From Natronosporangium sp035305625 (GTDB lineage Bacteria > Actinomycetota > Actinomycetes > Mycobacteriales > Micromonosporaceae): a stretch of DNA of 64,000 nt. The stretch is taken from NCBI GenBank assembly GCA_963809545.1, contig CAWEKD010000007.1, positions 558,001 to 622,000 of the forward strand. The letters run 5' to 3'. Shown here piece after piece: positions 51,087-59,028 of this stretch; position 1 is the stretch's first letter; every line of letters starts with the position of its first letter. The translations under genes and the position numbers were made by a program. The notes under the pieces are model-generated. The model was not told where the DNA came from, ran no database searches, and worked only from the letters and a program-made list of their open reading frames with translations.

Positions 51087-54000
51087 TCAGACCCGGGCGA
51101 CCGTCACCCGGACCGGCTCGGCGTCGCCGGCCTCGCCGGCGAACGCGTCCGCCCCGACCGGCCCGAACTCCATCTGCTCGGCCAACACTTCCCGGGCGAC
51201 GAACTCCCGGTGGGCCCGGACCGCCTCGGTCACCTCGGGGGAGGCCTCCACCACCACCTGGATCCGGTCGGTGATGTTCAACCCCGCATCCCGCCGCGCC
51301 TGCTGGATCACCCGCACCACGTCCCGGGCCACCCCTTCGGCGGCGAGTTCCGGCGTCACTTCGGCGTCCAACTGCACCACCCCGCCGATCGACAACTGCG
51401 CGGTGTGCTCAGCGTCGCTGGCCACGTGGGTCAGCTCGTACTCGCCCTCCTGCAGGCGGACCCCGGCCGCCTCGGGCACCCCGTCCACCAGCCGCCAGTC
51501 GCCGGCCTTCACCGCCTTGATCACCTGCTGCACCACGCCGCCGACCCGGGGGCCCAGGGCCCGCGGCACCACCGTGAGCACCTGCCGGCTGTAGGCGGAC
51601 ACGTCACTGGTGAAGGTCACCTGCTTGACGTTGACCTCGTCGGCGATCAGGTTCGCGAACGGCTCCAGCGCGGCGGCGTCCGGCGTGGCCACAGTCAGCT
51701 TCGGCAGCGGCAGCCGCACCCGCAGCCCGTTGGTCTTACGCACCGACAGGGCCGCCGAGCACACCTCCCGCACCGCGTCCATGGTGGCCACCAGTTCGGG
51801 ATCGGCCGGCAACGTATCGGCCTCCGGCCAGTCGGTCAGGTGCACCGACCGGCCACCGGTCAGCCCCCGCCACACCTCCTCGGTGGTCAGCGGCGCCAGC
51901 GGCGCCATCACCCGGCACAGGGTCTCCAGCACGGTGTAGAGGGTGTCGAACGCGTCGACGTCACCGGCCCAGAACCGGTCCCGGGAACGGCGGACGTACC
52001 AGTTGGTCAGCGCGTCCAGATAGGACCGTACCGTCTGGCAGGCACCCGAGATGTCGTACGCCTCCAGCTGGGCGGTCACCTCGGTCACCAGCGCGTGGGT
52101 CTTGGCCAGCACGTACCGGTCCAGTACGTGCTGGCTGTCGGTACGGAACTTCGCCTGATAGCCGTCGGCGTTGGCGTACAGCGAGAAGAAGTACCAGACG
52201 TTCCACAGTGGCAGCAGCACCTGCCGGACCGTGTCCCGGATCCCCGCCTCGGTGACCGACATGTCCCCGCCCCGCATCACCGGCGCGGACATGAGGAACC
52301 ACCGCATCGCGTCCGAGCCGTACGAGTCGAACACCCCGTAGACGTCGGGGTAGTTACGCAGGCTCTTGGACATCTTCCGCCCGTCGGCGCCCAGCACCAT
52401 CCCGTGCGCCACACAGTTGCGGAACGCCGGCCGGTCGAACAGCGCGGTCGCCAACACGTGCAGGGTGTAGAACCAGCCCCGGGTCTGGGCGAGGTACTCC
52501 ACAATGAAGTCACCCGGGTAGTGGTGCTCGAACCATTCCCGGTTCTCGAACGGGTAGTGCACCTGGGCGAACGGCATCGACCCGGACTCGAACCAGCAGT
52601 CCAGCACCTCCGGCACCCGCCGCATCATCGACTTGCCGGTCGGGTCGTCGGGGTTGGGGCGGACCAGCTGGTCGATGCCGGGCCGGTGCAGGTCGGTGAC
52701 CTTCACCCCGAAGTCCCGCTCCAGTTCGGCCAGTGACCCGTACACGTCCACCCGCGGATACTCCGGGTTGTCGGACTTCCACACCGGGATCGGCGAGCCC
52801 CAGAACCGGTTCCGGCTGATCGACCAGTCCCGGGCGTTGGCCAGCCACTTGCCGAACGAGCCGTCCTTGACGTGCCCGGGGATCCAGTTGATCTGCTGGT
52901 TCAGCTCCAGCATCCGGTCCTTGAACTTGGTGACCGCCACGAACCAGCTCGACACCGCCTTGTAGACCAGCGGGGTCTCACACCGCCAACAGTGCGGGTA
53001 CGGGTGCACGTACGCCTGCTCCCGTAGCAGCACTCCGCGCTCCTGCAGCTGGCGCAGCAGCGGCCGGTTGGCCTCGAACACCTGCATCCCCTCGAACGGG
53101 GGCGCGATAGCGGTGAACCGGGTGTGGTCATCCACGGTCAGCACGGTCGGGATACCGGCGGCGGTGCAGACCTCGTGGTCGTCTTCACCGTGCGAAGGGG
53201 CCACCTGCACGATCCCGGTACCGTCCTCGGTGGAGACAAAGTCCGCGCCCAGCACCGTGAACGCGGCCGGCACGTCGGCCATCTGCTCCACCAGGAAGTC
53301 GAAGATCGGGGTGTAGCGGCGCCCCAGCAGCGCCTCGCCCTTCACCGTGCCCAGGTGCCGGGCCTCCCCCAGCTCCGGCTCGTACGCCTCCCGGCGCGCC
53401 TCGGCCAGCACGTACCGGTGGCCGTCGGTGTGCTCCAGCACCGCGTAGTCGACCTCCGGGTGCACCACCAACGCCAGGTTGGGCACCAGGGTCCACGGCA
53501 TGGTGGTCCAGGCCAGCAGCCGGACCGGACCCCGCACCAGCTCGGGGGCGGAGTCGTCCGGGTGCAGCGCGAACCAGACCGTGGCGGACGGGTCGGTGCG
53601 GTCCCGGTAGGTGCCTTCGTCCATCCGGGTCTCGGTGTTGGACAGCGGGGTCTCGCAGCGCCAGCAGTACGCCAGCACCCGGAACCCTTCGTAGATCAGA
53701 CCCTTGTCGTAGAGGGTCTTGAACGCCCACATGACGCTCTCCATGTAGTCCAGGTCGAGCGTCTTGTAGTCGTTGTCAAAGTCGACCCACCGGGCTTGCC
53801 GGGTCACGTACCGCCGCCACTCCTGGGTGTACGCGAGCACGGAGGTGCGGCACGCTTCGTTGAACTTGTCGACCCCCATCTTGAGGATCTCCGCCTTGGT
53901 GGAGATGCCGAGCTGCTTCTCCGCCTCCACCTCCGCCGGCAGACCGTGGGTGTCCCAGCCGAACCGCCGCTCTACCCGCCGGCCCCGCATGGTGTGGAAG

Positions 54001-54245
54001 CGGGGCACCACGTCCTTGACGTAGCCGGTGAACAGGTGCCCGTAGTGGGGCAGGCCGTTGGCGAACGGTGGGCCGTCGTAGAAGACGTACTCGTTGCTGC
54101 CCTTCTCACCTGCGGGGCGCTGGGAGACACTGGCCTGGAAGGTGCCGTCCTCCTCCCAGTAGGCCAGCACCCGCTCCTCCATCCGCGGCAGGTCAGGGCT
54201 TGCGGGTACGCCCGTGGCAGCAGGGTCGTGCAATGGATAGGCCAT
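51087..54245 (-). CDS. ileS: Isoleucyl-tRNA synthetase
   Basis: 1052 residues from ATG 54243-54245 (MAYPLHDPAATGVPASPDLP); the frame continues upstream through the T-box leader but that is not translated. HIGH-like motif PFANGLPHYGHLFTGY at the N terminus, editing (CP1) domain in the middle, and GRKMSKSLRNYPD as KMSKS. Long form with a C-terminal extension, closer to the eukaryote-like IleRS2 class, which tends to resist mupirocin (that is family knowledge, not shown here). A T-box riboswitch lies directly upstream. Confidence 0.96.
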   Translation of the reverse strand: MAYPLHDPAATGVPASPDLPRMEERVLAYWEEDGTFQASVSQRPAGEKGSNEYVFYDGPPFANGLPHYGHLFTGYVKDVVPRFHTMRGRRVERRFGWDTHGLPAEVEAEKQLGISTKAEILKMGVDKFNEACRTSVLAYTQEWRRYVTRQARWVDFDNDYKTLDLDYMESVMWAFKTLYDKGLIYEGFRVLAYCWRCETPLSNTETRMDEGTYRDRTDPSATVWFALHPDDSAPELVRGPVRLLAWTTMPWTLVPNLALVVHPEVDYAVLEHTDGHRYVLAEARREAYEPELGEARHLGTVKGEALLGRRYTPIFDFLVEQMADVPAAFTVLGADFVSTEDGTGIVQVAPSHGEDDHEVCTAAGIPTVLTVDDHTRFTAIAPPFEGMQVFEANRPLLRQLQERGVLLREQAYVHPYPHCWRCETPLVYKAVSSWFVAVTKFKDRMLELNQQINWIPGHVKDGSFGKWLANARDWSISRNRFWGSPIPVWKSDNPEYPRVDVYGSLAELERDFGVKVTDLHRPGIDQLVRPNPDDPTGKSMMRRVPEVLDCWFESGSMPFAQVHYPFENREWFEHHYPGDFIVEYLAQTRGWFYTLHVLATALFDRPAFRNCVAHGMVLGADGRKMSKSLRNYPDVYGVFDSYGSDAMRWFLMSAPVMRGGDMSVTEAGIRDTVRQVLLPLWNVWYFFSLYANADGYQAKFRTDSQHVLDRYVLAKTHALVTEVTAQLEAYDISGACQTVRSYLDALTNWYVRRSRDRFWAGDVDAFDTLYTVLETLCRVMAPLAPLTTEEVWRGLTGGRSVHLTDWPEADTLPADPELVATMDAVREVCSAALSVRKTNGLRVRLPLPKLTVATPDAAALEPFANLIADEVNVKQVTFTSDVSAYSRQVLTVVPRALGPRVGGVVQQVIKAVKAGDWRLVDGVPEAAGVRLQEGEYELTHVASDAEHTAQLSIGGVVQLDAEVTPELAAEGVARDVVRVIQQARRDAGLNITDRIQVVVEASPEVTEAVRAHREFVAREVLAEQMEFGPVGADAFAGEAGDAEPVRVTVARV

Positions 54246-54460
54246 TGGTGGTCGCACTCCTCGCGGTGTCTCGCCCTGGGTGCGAGGACGAGCGCGCACG
54301 CGCCCGCGGTACCACCTCGCTTGCCCGGCGCACCGCGCCGGACCACTCATTGCCGGCTGTGACGGGCCGGACCCGTCCGGTTCTACTCAGGCCTGACAGG
54401 CCCTTTCTTCCGGAGGCTCGCCGGTGATGGCCGGGTCGTCGCCTGTGCCCTTGAGATTAG
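54246..54460 (-). promoter_or_regulatory. T-box riboswitch controlling ileS translation
   Basis: On the minus strand, the specifier codon ATC (Ile) is at 54428-54426 in CCGGCCATCACCGGC. The T-box core AGGTGGTACCGCG is at 54317-54305, with TGGT fit to pair with the ACCA end of tRNA-Ile. CCTCGC (54287-54282) can pair either with GCGAGG just before the T-box (54320-54315, antisequestrator) or with GCGAGG around the ribosome site (54264-54259, sequestrator). Uncharged tRNA-Ile should free the ribosome site. Actinobacterial ileS T-boxes of this translational type are known. Confidence 0.93.
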
Positions 54461-54657
54461 CGCACCACAGGAGGGGCAGCGACCAACTATCCATTCCCCG
54501 CGTTCCGTGTCCGTCGGCACCGGAGCGCCTCGAGGAGGGAGCCGCATCCGGCGCCCCCGCACCTCTTACGTAACACAGGTCACACCGGTACTCGTCACAT
54601 CCGCCGCCTGCGCCCCGTCGTACGGGGTGACGGTCCTGCGAGGTACGGAGGTGACGG

Positions 54658-55098
54658 ATGTCCCAGCGGATGTCAGTAGCGGAGGTTGCGCCCGAGGGCT
54701 TCCACGCGGTACTGCAACTGGAGCAGTACGTGCGGAAGGCGGTCGACCCGAAGGTGTTGGAGTTGGTCAAGCTCCGCGCGTCGATGCTCAACGGCTGCGC
54801 GTTCTGCGTGGACATGCACAGTCAAGACGCGCTGGCCAACGGCGAATCCAGTCGGCGGCTGTTCGCGGTGGCCGCGTGGCGGGAGGCGCCGTTCTTCACC
54901 GCCCGGGAGCGCGCCGCCCTGGCGCTGACCGACGAGGTGACCCGGCTGGGCGAGGCCGGGGTTACCGACCAGACCTGGGAGGAGGCGCGGAAGGTCTGGT
55001 CGGAAGAGGAGATCGCCCACCTGCTGCTGGCGATCGCCACCATCAACGTGTGGAATCGCCTCGCCGTGGCGACCCGGATGGCGCCCCCGACCGCGTAA
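54658..55098 (+). CDS. AhpD-like carboxymuconolactone decarboxylase family protein
   Basis: 146 residues from ATG 54658. KVLELVKLRASMLNGCAFCV, then DMHSQDA, is the AhpD/CMD core with the C-x-x-C redox pair (CAFC) and the following His. LALTDEVTRLGEAGVTDQTW and HLLLAIATINVWNRLAVATR complete the helical fold. Likely an alkyl-hydroperoxidase-type disulfide reductase rather than a lactone decarboxylase; the partner is unknown. Divergent from ileS; the shared region 54461-54657 should hold both promoters. It is followed by a strong hairpin. Confidence 0.92.
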   Translation: MSQRMSVAEVAPEGFHAVLQLEQYVRKAVDPKVLELVKLRASMLNGCAFCVDMHSQDALANGESSRRLFAVAAWREAPFFTARERAALALTDEVTRLGEAGVTDQTWEEARKVWSEEEIAHLLLAIATINVWNRLAVATRMAPPTA

Positions 55099-55117
55099 CC
55101 AGCGTGGAACCGGTACG

Positions 55118-55154
55118 CCCGGTGGAGATTCCCGCGGCCGGGACCTCCACCGGG
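55118..55154. terminator. Hairpin between the AhpD-like gene and ndk
   Basis: CCCGGTGGA (55118-55126) pairs with TCCACCGGG (55146-55154); an inner stem TCCCG-CGGC-CGGGA (55130-55143) lies within it. It separates convergent genes (stops at 55098 plus and 55199 minus). Confidence 0.75.
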
Positions 55155-55198
55155 CCCGACCCGGTCTCGCGTACCGGCCGATTGCGCACCGGAGCCGG

Positions 55199-55615
55199 TC
55201 AGGCCTGGTCGGGGAACCAGAGGGCGATCTCCCGCTTGGCGCTGTCCGGGGAATCCGACGCGTGGATGAGGTTCTCGCGGTTGGACAGCGACAGGTCACC
55301 GCGGATGGTGCCCGGCGCCGCCTTCCGACCGTCGGTCGCCCCGCACATCGCCCGGACCACCTCGATCGCGCTGTCCCCGGAGACGATCATGGCCACCAGC
55401 GGCCCGGCGGTCATGAACTCCCGCAGCGGCGGGTAGAACGGCTTGTCCACGTGCTCGGCGTAGTGCTGGTCGGCCAGTGCGCCATCCATGGTGCGCAGCT
55501 GCATCGCCTCGATCACCAGCCCCTTGCGCTCGATCCGGCTGATGATCTCACCAATCAGCCCCCGGCGCACCGCGTCGGGCTTGATCAGTACGAGTGTGCG
55601 CTCACCGTGGGACAC
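55199..55615 (-). CDS. ndk: Nucleoside diphosphate kinase
   Basis: 138 residues, canonical: RTLVLIKPDAVRRGLIGEII, FMTAGPLVAMIVSGDSAIEV, and the active-site strand MCGATDGRKAAPGTIRGDLS, with the catalytic His represented in NRENLIHASDSPDSAKREI. It transfers the terminal phosphate among nucleoside di- and triphosphates via a phospho-His intermediate. M at 55613-55615 starts MSHGERTLVLIK. Divergent from the VOC gene. Confidence 0.96.
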   Translation of the reverse strand: MSHGERTLVLIKPDAVRRGLIGEIISRIERKGLVIEAMQLRTMDGALADQHYAEHVDKPFYPPLREFMTAGPLVAMIVSGDSAIEVVRAMCGATDGRKAAPGTIRGDLSLSNRENLIHASDSPDSAKREIALWFPDQA

Positions 55616-55730
55616 GCCGCCTCCCGCTTGTCGAGACTCTCCGGCGACGGCCAGCCTAGCGGACCGCGCTAGCGCAGCCGCGCACGACTACGCTATGCGG
55701 AAGCAGACATCTGGGCCGAAAGGAGCACGC

Positions 55731-56975
55731 GTGACCGGCAGACAATCCCGGTACGTCCTCGTACGTCAGGCGCTCACCGGTATCTTCGCCTTCGGCGGTC
55801 TATTCGTGCTCTGTTACGGCCTGGGCAGTGGCAGCCAGGCGGTTCTGGTGCTCGGGGGCGCGCTGCTGGTGGTGGCGGGGGGCACCCGGCTGTGGTTCAG
55901 CGGGCTGCGCCGCCCACCGCGGCAGTGGCTACGCGGCACCGGCCAGGTGATAGAGGTATCCGCGCCTCCGGTCGAGTTCCGGTACGGGCGGTGTTCGCTA
56001 CGGCTGGTGGTGGAGGCCCCGGGTGTGGTCGGGGAACAGGTGACCGTGCACGAGTCACGGGTGCCGGTGGAGGTCTGGCCTCGGCCGGGTCAGCTGCTGC
56101 CGCTGCAGGTAGCCGCCGACAACATCCGGAAAGTGCGGGTGCTGTGGCAGGAAATCAATCCGGTGGAGGCGACCGCCTCGCCGGCCGCTACCCCACCGGT
56201 CACCGCGATTCCGGGGGAGACGCCGCCGGAAGCGCGCTCCGCCACCGCCTCGTCGGCGAGCGGGGCGCCCTCGCTCACCACACCGATCGACTTCGACCTG
56301 GATGACCCGCCCGGGCCGCTGACCCCCGGGGCGGTGACCCCGCCGCCGCGTTCCCCGGCCCCGGTCGAGTCGGCCACCACGCCGGACGAGCCCGCGCCGA
56401 CAGACGAGTCCGCGGAGGAGGAGGCGGCGCTGGCGGCGGAGGAGGCCGTCCCGGGCCGCCCCGACCGCGACGACCAGCCCGGCGCCGCGCCGGCGGAGGA
56501 CCTCCCCCGGGTGCTGCCCCGGCCCCGCCCCAGTCCTCCGGAACGGGCCGCTGCGGCGTCGTCCGTCACCGATCCGGCCGACCCACGTGACTTCCACAGC
56601 CTCGGGGTCACCGTGCTGGTCTCCGACCTCGCGCGGTCGGTCGCCTTCTACCGGGACACCCTCGGCCTCACCGAAGTGGACAGCGGCGAGGAGGCGAGCG
56701 TGCTCGCCTCCGGCGCCACCCGGCTGGTCCTGCGGCAGGCCACTGACCTGGGTGCGGTCAAACTCCGGCTGGTCCACCTCAACCTGGAGGTGGATGACAT
56801 CGACGCCACTTATGCCGCGCTGAAGGCCGACGGAGTGCGCTTCACCTATCCGCCCCGGGTGACCAACCGGACCACTCGCCTGGAGCAGTGGGCGGCGGCG
56901 TTCCGGGACCCGGACGGCCACGGCATCGCCCTCACCCAGTGGCGCCCGGTCAGTACGTCAGCGTCGTCGGCCTGA
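55731..56975 (+). CDS. Membrane-anchored protein with C-terminal VOC (glyoxalase-like) domain
   Basis: 414 residues from GTG 55731 with AAAGGAG six bases upstream. Two hydrophobic helices at about 14-33 (IFAFGGLFVLCYGLGS) and 38-55 (VLVLGGALLVVAGGTRLW), a beta-rich segment of about 90 residues (VIEVSAPPVEFRYGRCSLRL), a Pro/Ala/Glu linker of about 130 residues, then a VOC domain from about residue 290: HSLGVTVLVSDLARSVAFYR, DTLGLTEVDSGEEASVLASG and a second half ending FRDPDGHGIALTQWRPV. The metal-ligand pattern is only partly kept. Function unknown; the tether and domain combination is unusual. Confidence 0.8.
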   Translation: MTGRQSRYVLVRQALTGIFAFGGLFVLCYGLGSGSQAVLVLGGALLVVAGGTRLWFSGLRRPPRQWLRGTGQVIEVSAPPVEFRYGRCSLRLVVEAPGVVGEQVTVHESRVPVEVWPRPGQLLPLQVAADNIRKVRVLWQEINPVEATASPAATPPVTAIPGETPPEARSATASSASGAPSLTTPIDFDLDDPPGPLTPGAVTPPPRSPAPVESATTPDEPAPTDESAEEEAALAAEEAVPGRPDRDDQPGAAPAEDLPRVLPRPRPSPPERAAAASSVTDPADPRDFHSLGVTVLVSDLARSVAFYRDTLGLTEVDSGEEASVLASGATRLVLRQATDLGAVKLRLVHLNLEVDDIDATYAALKADGVRFTYPPRVTNRTTRLEQWAAAFRDPDGHGIALTQWRPVSTSASSA

Positions 56976-57164
56976 GCCGCCGTCCGCCCGCCATTCCACC
57001 CCGTTCGGCCCGGTCTCGCGAAAAATTGTCGAGCTGCCCGGTCTGCACCGTAGTTCCAGTAGAGCGCCTGGCTCGACATCGCGAACCGCCCACGAGGCCG
57101 ACTACGGAAAGGAGCGTTCCTTGACGGGCACCATGCAACTGGTCACGGACAGGGAGGTCGTGCG
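56976..57164. other. Gap after the VOC gene, start of an unresolved region
   Basis: Includes an A-rich stretch (CGAAAAATTGTCGAG near 57018-57032), a candidate promoter region. A TTG at 57121 is preceded by AAAGGAGCG and opens a 20-codon frame (MTGTMQLVTDREVVRWSLPR) that stops at 57183. This could be a leader peptide, a frameshifted gene start or chance. Confidence 0.3.
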
Positions 57165-57467
57165 GTGGTCGCTGCCACGCTGATACCCCCCGCCGCTCCG
57201 GCTCACGCCACCACCGCCCCGATCTCGGAGGCCACGTTCGGGGATCTCTGCCACTGGTTCACGCCACCCCACCGGCGACGCCTGACCGCCTCCCCCACTT
57301 CGACCCGGGAGCTGATCCACACCGGACTGCGCGACCTCCAGACGTGCTCTCGCCCCGCACACCTCAGCGAGATCCCGGCCACCAGCTTCTCCCTACTGGA
57401 CGCCTGGCAGCACCTCGACGCTACGCGACCGTTCGCACCCGGTGCCCCTCCCAGGGCACGGGTGTAA
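57165..57467 (+). CDS. Hypothetical small protein in the unresolved region before folC
   Basis: 100 residues from GTG 57165 with GGGAGG eight bases upstream. About 80 percent of third positions are G or C, lower than neighbouring genes but coding-like. It starts VVAATLIPPAAPAHATTAPI and later reads SFSLLDAWQHLDATRPFAPG; no family is recognised and there is no clear signal peptide. The frame 57204-57586 on the other strand is also open but unconvincing. A further high-GC3 stretch in the same frame lies past the stop (57525-57670). It may be a small orphan gene or the relic of a longer one. Confidence 0.35.
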   Translation: MVAATLIPPAAPAHATTAPISEATFGDLCHWFTPPHRRRLTASPTSTRELIHTGLRDLQTCSRPAHLSEIPATSFSLLDAWQHLDATRPFAPGAPPRARV

Positions 57468-57667
57468 TACCACCGGGGACTACTCCGGACCCACACCGGT
57501 CGAGGCGCATCACCACCTCGGTGACGTAGGGCGACCGCGCGGGGCGGGCGGACGTTCGCCGACGGGGTGCGGCACCTCGACGGCATGGTCCGGGCGCGCT
57601 ATCCCGCCTCCTTCTCCGGGCTGCCCCGGTGCGTCTTCGTCGAGTGGTCGCCGTCGACGACCCGGGT
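57468..57667 (+). other. Coding-like fragment downstream of the hypothetical protein
   Basis: After the stop at 57467 and one more at 57522, the same frame is open from 57525 into folC. It reads DGVRHLDGMVRARYPASFSG then LPRCVFVEWSPSTTRVYRF, with nearly all third positions G or C. There is no ribosome site directly before it. It may be the end of a broken gene or a small unannotated protein ending inside the folC 3' end. Confidence 0.3.
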
Positions 57668-59008
57668 CTACCGGTTCTTGACCAGCAGGCGGCGAGCGTC
57701 GGCGACCGTGACCACCGAACCGGTGATCAGGACCCCTACCCCACCCAGCTCCTCGTCGAGATCCTCTTCGGCCAAGGCGACCGCGTGCTCGATCGCGTCC
57801 GGTAGGTCCCGGGCCACCGACACCCGGTCCTCTCCATAGATCAAGCCCGCTACCGCACCCAACGCCCGCGGCGACATCGACCGGCTGCTGCTGTTGCGGG
57901 TCACCACGATCGCGTCGGTCACCGGCTCGAGCAGTTCCAGCAACCCGGCCGCGTCCTTGTCCTGGAACATCGCCACCACCGCCACCAGGCGCCGGAACGC
58001 GAACTCTTCCTGCAGCGCGGTGACCGTGGCGGCCATCCCGTGGGGGTTGTGGGCGGCGTCCAGCAGGATGGTCGGCGCGGTCCGCACCCGTTCCAACCGT
58101 CCCGGGGTGGTCACCTGGGCGAACCCTTCCCGGACCACGTCCGCATCCAACGCCCGGCCGGGGCCGGCCCCCAGGAACGCCTCGACCGTGGCCAGCGCGA
58201 CCGCCGCGTTCTGCGCCTGGTGGGCCCCGTGCAGGGGCAGGAAGACCTCCTCGTACGTGTCTCCCAGCCCCTGCAGGGTGAGCACCTGGCCCCCGACCGC
58301 CAGGGTGCGCCGCAGCACCCCGAACTCGTCGCCTTCCCGGGCGATGGTCGCCCCGACCTCCGCGCAGCGCTCCAGGATCGCCCGGGCCGCCTCCTCCGGT
58401 TGGGCGGCGGTGACCACGGTGGCGCCGGGGTGGATGATGCCCGCCTTGGCGTACGCGATGTCGCTGAGCCGGTCTCCCAGCCACTCGGTGTGGTCCAGCC
58501 CGATCGGGGTCAGGACACATACCCCGGCGTGCAGCACGTTGGTGGAGTCCTCCGCGCCACCGAGCCCTACCTCCACCACCGCGACGTCCACCGGGGCGTC
58601 CGCGAAGGCCGCGAACGCCAGCGCGGTGGTCATGTCGAAGTAGGTCAGCGACTCCGGGCTGCGGGTGTCGATCAGGTCGGCCAGCGGGGCCACCTCGCGG
58701 TAGGTGGCCACGAACCGCTCCTCGTCCACCGGCTCCCCGTCCAGGCTGATCCGTTCCCGGACCGTCTCCAGGTGGGGGCTGGTGTACCGGCCGGTCCGCA
58801 GCCCGTGCGCCCGCAGCAGCGAGTCGACCATCCGGGCGGTGGAGGTCTTGCCGTTGGTGCCGGTGAGATGGATCGACGGGTACGTCCGATGGGGCGCACC
58901 CAGCAGGTCGAGCAGCTCCTCGATCCGACTCAGGTCGAACACCATCCGGGTGAAGCCGCGCTCAGCGAGCTCCGCCTCGACCTGGGCGAACTCCTCCGCG
59001 GTGGTCAT
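57668..59008 (-). CDS. folC: Folylpolyglutamate synthase/dihydrofolate synthase
   Basis: 446 residues from ATG 59006-59008 with GGAGGG five bases upstream. HLTGTNGKTSTARMVDSLLR is the ATP-binding P-loop; YTSPHLETVRERISLDGEPV, EVGLGGAEDSTNVLHAGVCV and TILLDAAHNPHGMAATVTAL are Mur-ligase family motifs. It adds glutamate to dihydropteroate and then to folate in the cytoplasm. It lies 20 bases after valS, the usual actinobacterial neighbour, so probably co-transcribed. Confidence 0.95.
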   Translation of the reverse strand: MTTAEEFAQVEAELAERGFTRMVFDLSRIEELLDLLGAPHRTYPSIHLTGTNGKTSTARMVDSLLRAHGLRTGRYTSPHLETVRERISLDGEPVDEERFVATYREVAPLADLIDTRSPESLTYFDMTTALAFAAFADAPVDVAVVEVGLGGAEDSTNVLHAGVCVLTPIGLDHTEWLGDRLSDIAYAKAGIIHPGATVVTAAQPEEAARAILERCAEVGATIAREGDEFGVLRRTLAVGGQVLTLQGLGDTYEEVFLPLHGAHQAQNAAVALATVEAFLGAGPGRALDADVVREGFAQVTTPGRLERVRTAPTILLDAAHNPHGMAATVTALQEEFAFRRLVAVVAMFQDKDAAGLLELLEPVTDAIVVTRNSSSRSMSPRALGAVAGLIYGEDRVSVARDLPDAIEHAVALAEEDLDEELGGVGVLITGSVVTVADARRLLVKNR

Positions 59009-59028
59009 GCCACCCTCCGCTGTCCGGC

